Shown here piece after piece: positions 24,284 through 30,799 of a DNA stretch of 37,320 nucleotides (position 1 is its first letter; every line of letters begins with the position of its first letter). Where the stretch lies: positions 1 through 37,320 of the forward strand of contig NZ_JAAFYZ010000095.1 in assembly GCF_018274385.1 (NCBI RefSeq), in the 5' to 3' direction. Source of the stretch: Catenulispora pinistramenti (GTDB taxonomy: Bacteria; Actinomycetota; Actinomycetes; Streptomycetales; Catenulisporaceae). Made by a program: the position numbers and the translations under genes. Below the pieces are notes generated by a model. That model searched no databases. It worked only from the letters and a program-made list of their open reading frames with translations, and was not told the origin of the DNA.

Positions 24284-26250
24284 TACACCGGCACGTGCGC
24301 CCCCATGATCACGCACCGGTCGGCCGGCAGCCCGAAGTAGTCCACCGGGCTCGCCGCGTTGTGCGCGATGGTGAGGAACAGCCGCTTGCGCCACGACCGC
24401 ATCCCCTTGGCGCCGGTCCGCACGATCGCGATCCGGGACAGGAAATAGGACACCGAGTCCACGTCGATCCCGGCGATCTCCCCGGCGTCCGGGTGTTCGG
24501 TGGCCCGGCGCAGGATGCGCGGCACGTTCGGCTCGTCCTGGAAGCCGAGCCGGGCGGTGAGGTGCACGATGCCGTCCTCGCTGTGCCCGAGGTCGTCGAA
24601 GACCAGCCGCTCGGACCTCGGGATGTGCGGGACCTTCTCCACCATCACGGACAAGATGACCACGGTCTTGTGCAGGGTGTGGTTGTGCTCGACGTTGGCG
24701 CGCAGGGCCAGCGGCGTGGTCTCGATGTTCGCGTTGAGGAACACCGCCACCCCGTCCACCCGGTGGATCGGCGGCCGCAGGGCGTCCACCTCGTCCACGA
24801 ACGCGCGCAGCGGCCCCTCCAGCGCGGTGCGGTTCGGGGTGACGATCGCCCGGCCCCGGCGCCAGGTGCTCAGCACCGTGAAGACCAGGGTCGCCACCAG
24901 CAGCGGCAGCCAGCCGCCGTGCACCACCTTGGTCAGGTTCGCGGCGAAGAACGCCGTCTCGGTGGTCAGGAACAGCACCGCGCCCAGCGCGATCTTCCAG
25001 GGCGCGACGCCCTTCAGGACCCGGGCCACCGCCAGGAACAAGATGGTGTTGAGCATGAACGTCGCGGTCACCGCGACGCCGTAGGCCGAGGCCAGCGAGG
25101 CCGAGGAGCCGAAGCCGATCACCAGGGCGGTGACCGTGCAGCACAGGAACCAGTTCACGACCGGCACGTAGACCTGGCCGATCTCGTGCTCGGAGGTGTG
25201 CCGGATGGTCATGTGCGGCAGGAAGCCCAGCTGCATCGCCTGCCGGGTCACGCTGAACGCCCCGGAGATGACGGCCTGCGAGGCGATGACGGTCGCCACC
25301 GTGGCCAGGATCACCATCGGCCACTGCGACCAGCTCGGCATGAGCAGGAAGAACGGGTTCGAGACCGTCTCCGGGCGGCGCAGGATCAGCGAGCCCTGGC
25401 CCAGGTAGTTCAGCGTCAGCGCCGGGAAGACGAGGAAGAACCACGCGCGGTGGATGGGCCGGCGGCCGAAGTGGCCCATGTCGGCGTACAGCGCCTCGGC
25501 GCCGGTGACCGCCAGCACCACCGAGGCCAGCGCGATGAACGCCACCACCCCGTGGTGGACCATGAACATCGCGCCGTAGCTGGGGGACAGGGCCTTGATG
25601 ATCGCCGGGTGCGCGGCGACCTCGGTTGCCCCGGCCACCCCGATGATCGCGAACCAGACCGTCATCACCGGTCCGAACAGGCCGCCGACCAGCGCGGTGC
25701 CGTACTTCTGGATCGCGAACAGGCCGATCACGATGACCACGGTCAGCGGCACGACGTAGTCCTTGAGCCCGGGCGCGGAGACCTTCAGGCCCTCCACCGC
25801 CGACAGCACCGAGATCGCCGGGGTGATCATGCCGTCGCCGTAGAACAGCGACGCCCCGAGTATCCCCAATGCGACCAGCAGTACCTTGGTCCTGGTGGAG
25901 CGGAAGTCCAGCTTCTGGATCAGGGCGGTGAGCGCCATGATGCCGCCCTCGCCGTCGTTGTCGGTGCGCAGGATGAAGCTCACGTACTTGACCGACACGA
26001 TCAGCGTGATCGCCCAGAAGATCAGCGAGACGACGCCGTAGACCTGGTCCGCGGATGTCCCGACCGCCTTGTTGTCCGCGGTGAAGACGGTCTGCATCGC
26101 GTACAGCGGGCTGGTGCCGATGTCGCCGAACACGACGCCCAGCGCGCCGAGCATCAACGCGGTCGCACCGGCCTTGCGGGTCCGGCGTCCGCCGCCGTCG
26201 GCGGCGGGTGTGGCGGTCTGCGAGGACGTCCCCGTGGTGTTACTGATCAC
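24283..26250 (-). CDS. kup: Kup/HAK potassium uptake transporter
   Basis: A 655-residue potassium:proton symporter of the KUP family. The signature at the first helix is visible (LGALGVVFGDIGTSPLYAMQTVF), followed by YVSFILRTDNDGEGGIMALTALIQ and FYGDGMITPAISVLSAVEGL, all hallmark blocks. There are about 12 membrane helices, and a cytoplasmic C-terminal domain of about 200 residues ends in DYFGLPADRCVIMGAHVPV. Length is normal for the family. The GTG at 26250 lies inside an inverted repeat (26245-26262), and no clear ribosome binding site is present. It converges with the SARP gene and is divergent from the NlpC-lectin gene. Confidence 0.95.
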   Translation of the reverse strand: MISNTTGTSSQTATPAADGGGRRTRKAGATALMLGALGVVFGDIGTSPLYAMQTVFTADNKAVGTSADQVYGVVSLIFWAITLIVSVKYVSFILRTDNDGEGGIMALTALIQKLDFRSTRTKVLLVALGILGASLFYGDGMITPAISVLSAVEGLKVSAPGLKDYVVPLTVVIVIGLFAIQKYGTALVGGLFGPVMTVWFAIIGVAGATEVAAHPAIIKALSPSYGAMFMVHHGVVAFIALASVVLAVTGAEALYADMGHFGRRPIHRAWFFLVFPALTLNYLGQGSLILRRPETVSNPFFLLMPSWSQWPMVILATVATVIASQAVISGAFSVTRQAMQLGFLPHMTIRHTSEHEIGQVYVPVVNWFLCCTVTALVIGFGSSASLASAYGVAVTATFMLNTILFLAVARVLKGVAPWKIALGAVLFLTTETAFFAANLTKVVHGGWLPLLVATLVFTVLSTWRRGRAIVTPNRTALEGPLRAFVDEVDALRPPIHRVDGVAVFLNANIETTPLALRANVEHNHTLHKTVVILSVMVEKVPHIPRSERLVFDDLGHSEDGIVHLTARLGFQDEPNVPRILRRATEHPDAGEIAGIDVDSVSYFLSRIAIVRTGAKGMRSWRKRLFLTIAHNAASPVDYFGLPADRCVIMGAHVPV

Positions 26251-26262
26251 AGGTCAGTGATC
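26245..26262. promoter_or_regulatory. GATCAC-N6-GTGATC dyad over the kup start codon
   Basis: A perfect inverted repeat with 6-bp arms whose left arm ends in the kup start codon (complement of CAC at 26248-26250). It could bind a repressor, or hide the start codon in an RNA hairpin. Confidence 0.4.
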
Positions 26263-26360
26263 CTGACAGGTGTGCGGGGCGTGAGCAAGAGGCCGTCAAG
26301 TATGTGGAACACGTAGGCGTCGGACGGTGATCGGATGACTCCCCTCAGCTCTTTCCCCGG

Positions 26361-26405
26361 GTATGTTGTCACTGTGCTCGGATTGTGAAGAGCGGCTGGG
26401 AAACT
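26361..26405 (+). promoter_or_regulatory. SARP-type promoter, copy C (NlpC-lectin)
   Basis: Heptads GTATGTT (26361, degenerate), CTGTGCT (26372) and TTGTGAA (26383) at 11-bp period are followed by -10-like GAAACT at 26400-26405, the same distances as copy A. Expected transcript start near 26412 and a leader of about 34 bases before the TTG start at 26446. Confidence 0.65.
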
Positions 26406-26445
26406 CCCGATTCAGCCACCGATCTGCCGAGTCCCGGGAGGACCT

Positions 26446-27990
26446 TTGAAACGAAGAACGCCGCAGAGCCTTGTCAGGGCTCTGCTGGCCATCGCCGGCC
26501 TGCTGCTCACCGTCACCGGCATCGGCGTGTCCGGTGCCCCGCGCGCCTCCGCCGCCTCGGCGATCGGCGGGCCGATCAGCCGCGGCGAGATCATCGCGCG
26601 GGCCCAGTACTGGGTCGACAACCAGCCGGGTCCCTACGATCAGAGCGGCTGGTCGCCCGGCCCGGGCGGGGACCACAACTACCGCCGCGACTGCTCCGGC
26701 TACGTGGACATGGCCTGGCACCTGAACGCCGACCCCGCCACCGAGGGCCTGTGGGACACCTTCACGGTCCCGATCGACCGGAGCGATCTGCGGCCCGGCG
26801 ACATCCTGATCAACTACACCGAGCACACGTTCATCTTCGACCACTGGACCGACGCCAACGGCGACTTCCTCTACTACTCCTTCGGCGAGACCCCGGTCCA
26901 GCACCTGACCGGCAACATCAACGCCGGCTACGTCGACGGCATCGCCAACGGCGACCTCTCCGCGCGCCGTTACAACCAGGTCGTCGACGACACCGCGGTG
27001 GCGCCGCACCCCTACCCGTCCGGCCGCATCGTGTCGGCGCGGGACGCGGACGGCCGGCTGGAGACGTTCGCGGCCGGTCCGGACGGGATCTGGCACTCCT
27101 GGCAGAACTCGCCGAACGGCACGTGGTCGAACTGGGTGAACGAGGGCGGGATGCCCAACGCGCAGCTGGCCATCGCCCCGAACGCTGACGGCCGGCTGGA
27201 GTTGTTCGCCGAGAACTCCACCGAGCTGGACCACCTCTGGCAGACCGCGCCGAATGCCGCCTGGTCGACCTGGGCCAAGCTCGGCGGCGGCGGATACCGG
27301 ATCGCCGCCGGGGCCAACGCGGACGGCCGGATCGAGGTGTTCGCCTCCAACGACACCGGGGTCTTCCACTGCTGGCAGACGGCGCCGAACAGCCCGTTCT
27401 CGGACTGGGCCGGAGTCGCCGGGCCCGCGGACTCGCGGTTGCAGATGGAGCGTTCCTCTGACGGCCGCCTGGAGGTGTTCGCGTTGTCGGACACCACGTT
27501 CGGCCACCTGTATCAGACCGCTGCGAACGGCGGCTGGTCGGCGTGGGAGAACTTCGGGGGCGGCGGCACGGACCTGACGGTCAATCACAACGCGGACGGC
27601 CGTCTGGAAGTCTTCGCCTCCAACGCCGACGGCGTGTCCCACAAGTGGGAGACCAGCGCCACCACCTGGTCGGGCTGGGCCACCACCAACGGCGGCGCGG
27701 CCACCTCCCAGCTGTCCTCCTCGGTCGCGATCGACGGCCGGATCGAGGTGTTCGCGATCAACGGCAGTACCGCCACGCACATCTGGCAGGCGGCCGTGGA
27801 CGGGAACTGGTCGGCGTGGGAGACCTTCGGCACCGGCGGTACCTCGGTCGAGGCCGCCGAAAACCAGGACGGCCACGAGGAGGTGTTCGCCGCCAGCAGC
27901 GCGGGCGTCTACCACAAGTGGCAGACCGGGTTCAGCACCTGGTCGGACTGGGGCTGGGTGAACAACACGGCCGGACCGGCGCTGTCCTGA
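26446..27990 (+). CDS. Secreted NlpC/P60-like amidase with lectin propeller
   Basis: A 514-residue exported protein. A Sec signal peptide (residues 1-37, ASA-type site) is followed by a CHAP/NlpC-like domain of about 150 residues with Cys83 in YRRDCSGYVDMAWH and candidate His127 or His133 in TEHTFIFDHW. RPGDILI before the histidine is the usual preceding strand. From residue 190 come seven repeats of about 42 residues with the pattern DGRLEVFA...WQTAPN..WSxW, which fits a seven-bladed propeller of the PLL/tectonin lectin type, known for binding fucose or O-methylated sugars. The enzyme probably cuts peptidoglycan peptides and the propeller anchors it to wall glycans. The start is TTG at 26446 with GGGAGGA just upstream. 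Copy C of the SARP-type promoter precedes it. Confidence 0.85.
   Translation: MKRRTPQSLVRALLAIAGLLLTVTGIGVSGAPRASAASAIGGPISRGEIIARAQYWVDNQPGPYDQSGWSPGPGGDHNYRRDCSGYVDMAWHLNADPATEGLWDTFTVPIDRSDLRPGDILINYTEHTFIFDHWTDANGDFLYYSFGETPVQHLTGNINAGYVDGIANGDLSARRYNQVVDDTAVAPHPYPSGRIVSARDADGRLETFAAGPDGIWHSWQNSPNGTWSNWVNEGGMPNAQLAIAPNADGRLELFAENSTELDHLWQTAPNAAWSTWAKLGGGGYRIAAGANADGRIEVFASNDTGVFHCWQTAPNSPFSDWAGVAGPADSRLQMERSSDGRLEVFALSDTTFGHLYQTAANGGWSAWENFGGGGTDLTVNHNADGRLEVFASNADGVSHKWETSATTWSGWATTNGGAATSQLSSSVAIDGRIEVFAINGSTATHIWQAAVDGNWSAWETFGTGGTSVEAAENQDGHEEVFAASSAGVYHKWQTGFSTWSDWGWVNNTAGPALS
27022..27990 (+). repeat. Lectin-propeller module, plus-strand copy
   Basis: The lectin part of the NlpC-like gene is repeated in opposite orientation at 29016-29987 in the GH25 gene. 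From about 27025 to 27299 I count only five differences by eye; later blades diverge more. The two arms are about 1 kb each with a spacer of about 1 kb that holds the RNA ligase gene. Confidence 0.85.
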
Positions 27991-28011
27991 GGGGCAGTCT
28001 TCCGCACCGGG

Positions 28012-28059
28012 TGAAAGCGGCGTCGCGGTCTCGTGTGGGAGACCGCGACGCCGCTTTCA
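28012..28059. terminator. Perfect 21-bp-stem bidirectional terminator
   Basis: The arms 28012-28032 and 28039-28059 are exact complements (outer bases TGAAAGCGGC and GCCGCTTTCA) with loop GTGTGG. It stands 21 bases past the lectin gene stop and about 63 bases past the end of the convergent RNA ligase gene, so it may stop transcripts from both sides. It is the strongest hairpin seen in the window. Confidence 0.88.
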
Positions 28060-28122
28060 GCTGCCATCGGCCTTCCGCTGTCAGCCCTTTCACTGTCATC
28101 CGCCGCCATCCGCCGCCAACCG

Positions 28123-28950
28123 TCACCGTGCGCGGGCGAAGTCTTTCCGCTTGATCTTCGCGCGCCGGCCGTCGGGGTGGTGGAAGACCACGCCTTCGGC
28201 GAGATGGCCCGGCGCGTAACGGGATTCCAGGGTCGTCAGCCAGTCGTGCAGTTCCTGGTAGGTGCGCGGCGCTTCCTGGTAGTCCGGGACGATCAGGTTG
28301 AACGGGACACAGACGTGCTCGTCCAGTCCCAGCGGGTTGCCCTGGATCCGGGGACCGAGCGCCTCGACGCTGTGCTCCCCGTCCGGCCAGGACGCGACGA
28401 CGGTGTTGGCGGCGGCCTCGCGCAGCCACTTGTCCTCGGCCCCGTGTTCGTCGGTGTCGACGTACCAGCCGTCGACGATGCCCGCGGCCTTCTGCGCCTT
28501 CGACGGATTGCGCCGCTTCTCCACGCGCACGATCGTGCCGGAGCGGACGGTGAGCCGGGCGTTCGTGCCGTCCAGCTTCTCGGTCGCCCGGCCCGCCCCG
28601 GCGAACACCCAGTCGCACTCCGCGCGCGGCTTGTCGACGACGTGGAATCGGTCGTCGCGTTCGAAAATCGTCGGGATCTTCTCCATGACTGCGGCCCCCT
28701 TGCGGACGTGTGTCAGCAACTCCTCGGCGTCCACGACCCCGTAGACGAGTCCGGCCGCCAGCGCCCGCACCAGATCGGCGACCGGCACCCCGGCCCGGGT
28801 CGCGACCGCCTTGAGGACGGCCTTCTCCTCCGGTGCGACCCAGGCGACCAGCCGTGACCATCCCGGCGGCGGGCTCCAGACGGCAAGCCGATCAGGATCC
28901 TTACGCGGGCGGCCACGGCGTGGTGCGGCCTCGTTCGACGGCTCGGACAT
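28123..28950 (-). CDS. RNA ligase (DUF5565-like) with fused DNA-binding-like N terminus
   Basis: A 275-residue protein. From residue 89 on (MEKIPTIFERDD, ECDWVFAGAGRATEKLDGTNARL) it matches the DUF5565-type RNA ligase pattern. Lys125 in K-L-D-G is the nucleotidyl-accepting lysine of motif I, EGVVFHH fits motif IV and AKIKRKDF motif V of the ligase/capping superfamily, which seals RNA ends using ATP. The first 88 residues are extra: RRGRPRKDPDR (11-21) is an AT-hook-like motif, and PEEKAVLKAVATRAGVPVAD is a short helical region like a ribbon-helix-helix. The ATG at 28950 has no ribosome binding site but sits seven bases past a good promoter (leaderless). An internal ATG at 28686 with AAGGGGG upstream could make the ligase alone (187 residues). 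The gene lies between two inverted lectin modules. Confidence 0.8.
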   Translation of the reverse strand: MSEPSNEAAPRRGRPRKDPDRLAVWSPPPGWSRLVAWVAPEEKAVLKAVATRAGVPVADLVRALAAGLVYGVVDAEELLTHVRKGAAVMEKIPTIFERDDRFHVVDKPRAECDWVFAGAGRATEKLDGTNARLTVRSGTIVRVEKRRNPSKAQKAAGIVDGWYVDTDEHGAEDKWLREAAANTVVASWPDGEHSVEALGPRIQGNPLGLDEHVCVPFNLIVPDYQEAPRTYQELHDWLTTLESRYAPGHLAEGVVFHHPDGRRAKIKRKDFARAR

Positions 28951-28956
28951 GCCTCG

Positions 28957-28992
28957 AGGATGGCCGGGGTTTTCTGTTGTGTCAACAGAAAA
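28957..28992 (-). promoter_or_regulatory. Leaderless-type promoter inside an AT-rich palindrome
   Basis: TTTTCTGTTG (28970-28979), three bases, and CAACAGAAAA (28983-28992) form a perfect 10-bp inverted repeat, unusually AT-rich here. On the minus strand the consensus -35 TTGACA (28985-28980) is followed after exactly 17 bases by CATCCT (28962-28957), and six bases later by the ATG at 28950. The RNA ligase would thus be made from a leaderless mRNA, and anything bound to the palindrome would cover the -35. Confidence 0.65.
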
Positions 28993-29015
28993 AGGGGCTA
29001 CGTTGAAAAAGGGGC

Positions 29016-29987
29016 CTACGTCATCGACGGCCCGGCGGTGCTCGCGAGGTACTGCCAGCTCGCCCAGGCAGTCGGGCTGGTCTGCCAGATGTGGTAGACG
29101 CCGGTGCTGCTGGAAGCGAACACCTCCTCGTGGCCGTCCTGGTTCTCGTTGGCGTCGACGGCGGTGCCGCCGGTGCCGAACGCGGCCCACGCCGACCAGA
29201 CCCCGTTGACCGCGGTCTGCCACAGGTGCGTGGTGGTACTGCCGTTGACGGCGAACACCTCGATCCGGCCGTCAGGGGCGGTCGAGGAGGCCAGCTGCGA
29301 ACTCGCTGCCCCGCCGTTGGTGCCGGCCCAGTCCGACCAGGTGGTGTAAGAGGTCTGCCACTTGTGGAACACGCCGCTGGCGTTGGAGGCGAAGACTTCC
29401 AGACGGCCGTCGGCGTTGTGGTTGACCGTCAGGCCGGTGCCGCCGCCCCCGAAGGTCTCCCAGGCGGACCAGCCGCCGTTGACAGCGGTCTGCCATAGGT
29501 GGCCGAACGTGGTGTCCGACAGGGCGAACACCTCCAGCCGGCCGTCCGGGGCGTTCTCCATCTGCAACTGCGAATCGCCCGGACCACCGAGCCCGGCCCA
29601 GCTGGAGTTCCAGCCGCCGCTGGGGGCGGTCTGCCAGATGTGGAAGACCCCCGAGCTGTTGGAGGCGAACACTTCGATCCGGCCGTCGGCGTTGGTCCCG
29701 GCGGCGAGCTGGTATCCGCCGCCGCCGAGCTTGGCCCAGGTCGACCAGGCGGCATTCGGCGCGGTCTGCCAGAGGTGGTCCAGCTCGGTGGAGTTCTCGG
29801 CGAACAGCTCCAGCCGGCCGTCAGCGTTCGGGGCGATGGCCAGCTGCGCGTTGGGCAGCCCGCCCTCGTTCACCCAGTTCGACCACGTGCCGTTCGGTGA
29901 GTTCTGCCACGCGTGCCAGATCCCGTCCGGACCGGCCGCGAACGTCTCCAGCCGGCCGTCCGCGTCCCGCGCCGACACGATGCGGCC
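29016..29987 (-). repeat. Lectin-propeller module, minus-strand copy
   Basis: Inverted copy of 27022-27990. The first two blades are nearly identical at DNA level, while blades 3 to 7 differ more, a gradient that suggests partial gene conversion or a selective limit on the first blades. Confidence 0.85.
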
Positions 29988-30788
29988 CGACGCGTACGGA
30001 TGCCGGCCGCCATGGCCGCCGGGCGGCGCGCAGAACGCGGCGAGGTCGGCGAGGGTGCCGTTGAAGACGTCCTTGTCGACCGTCGCGCTGCTCACACCGG
30101 GGACGTCGGTGCCGCTCCCGCTGAACTGCCAGATGGCGAAGCCCGACCAGCCGTTCGGCAACGCGCCCGGCGTCGAGGCGTAGTCGGCGAAATCGAGCGG
30201 GTAGGTGCCGAACGAGGTGTCGCCGCCGGTGCAGGTGTTCCACCACGGCGCGCCCACGTAGATCACCGGCGGCCGTCCGGCGCGCGCCTGGACCTCGTTG
30301 GTGAACGCGTGCAGGAAGGCCACCATGTCGGCCGGGGACTGGCCGTAGCACAGGCCCAGGCCCTCGGCGTTGCCGTCGTCGAGGTCGATCATCGGCGGCA
30401 GCATCGTGCCGTCGTCGACGTAGTCGGCGTGGTCCATGAAGAAGTCGGCCTGTTGCACGGCCGTGGACAGGCCGGTGTCCGGGTGGGGCCAGACGTAGGG
30501 ACCGGCGAACAGGCCCGCCGCCTTCGCGTTGGCCTGTTGCTGCGGGCCGGTCGGGTTCAGGTAGGTCGAGCCTTCGCTGATCTTGACGTAGGCGAAGCGC
30601 TCGCCGTCTCCATGGACCTGGTTCCAGTCGACGGTGGGGCCCTGGTTGCTGGAGATGTCGATGCCGGTGACGGAGTAGCCGGGCGGTGCGGACTCCGCGG
30701 AGGCCGAGGGCGCCGCCAGTCCGACGGTCGCGACGGCCACGGCGGCGCCGGTCAGCAGGCCGAGGGCGCGCCGTTTCGCCGCGCGCAT
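29016..30788 (-). CDS. Secreted GH25 muramidase with lectin propeller
   Basis: A 590-residue exported protein. A Sec signal peptide (1-31, SASA) is followed by a GH25 lysozyme domain (about 38-245): GIDISSNQG with Asp44, FAYVKISEGSTYLNP, PMIDLDDGN and WSGFAIWQFSGSG. GH25 enzymes split the MurNAc-GlcNAc bond. The usual D-x-E at the active site reads D135-L-D137, so the catalytic glutamate seems to be an aspartate. Residues 265-590 are seven lectin repeats almost identical to those of the NlpC-like protein. The ATG at 30788 has GAGGG seven bases upstream; an ATG at 30803 overlaps the stop of the preceding gene as ATGA, so translation is coupled. It is second in an operon driven by SARP-type promoter copy D. 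Confidence 0.88.
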   Translation of the reverse strand: MRAAKRRALGLLTGAAVAVATVGLAAPSASAESAPPGYSVTGIDISSNQGPTVDWNQVHGDGERFAYVKISEGSTYLNPTGPQQQANAKAAGLFAGPYVWPHPDTGLSTAVQQADFFMDHADYVDDGTMLPPMIDLDDGNAEGLGLCYGQSPADMVAFLHAFTNEVQARAGRPPVIYVGAPWWNTCTGGDTSFGTYPLDFADYASTPGALPNGWSGFAIWQFSGSGTDVPGVSSATVDKDVFNGTLADLAAFCAPPGGHGGRHPYASGRIVSARDADGRLETFAAGPDGIWHAWQNSPNGTWSNWVNEGGLPNAQLAIAPNADGRLELFAENSTELDHLWQTAPNAAWSTWAKLGGGGYQLAAGTNADGRIEVFASNSSGVFHIWQTAPSGGWNSSWAGLGGPGDSQLQMENAPDGRLEVFALSDTTFGHLWQTAVNGGWSAWETFGGGGTGLTVNHNADGRLEVFASNASGVFHKWQTSYTTWSDWAGTNGGAASSQLASSTAPDGRIEVFAVNGSTTTHLWQTAVNGVWSAWAAFGTGGTAVDANENQDGHEEVFASSSTGVYHIWQTSPTAWASWQYLASTAGPSMT

Positions 30789-30799
30789 GGTGTGCCCTC

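Noticed and set aside
24172..26316. Plus-strand open frame of 714 codons over kup
   Set aside because: Its translation is a His/Asp/Arg-rich shadow; the minus strand carries clear Kup signatures.
26251..26345. Riboswitch (c-di-AMP type) before kup
   Set aside because: The gap to the divergent promoter is under 100 bases and has no ydaO-like conserved blocks; only a simple dyad is seen.
27022..29987. Composite transposon bounded by the lectin repeats
   Set aside because: The repeats are coding lectin modules; there is no transposase, terminal inverted repeat of IS type or target duplication.
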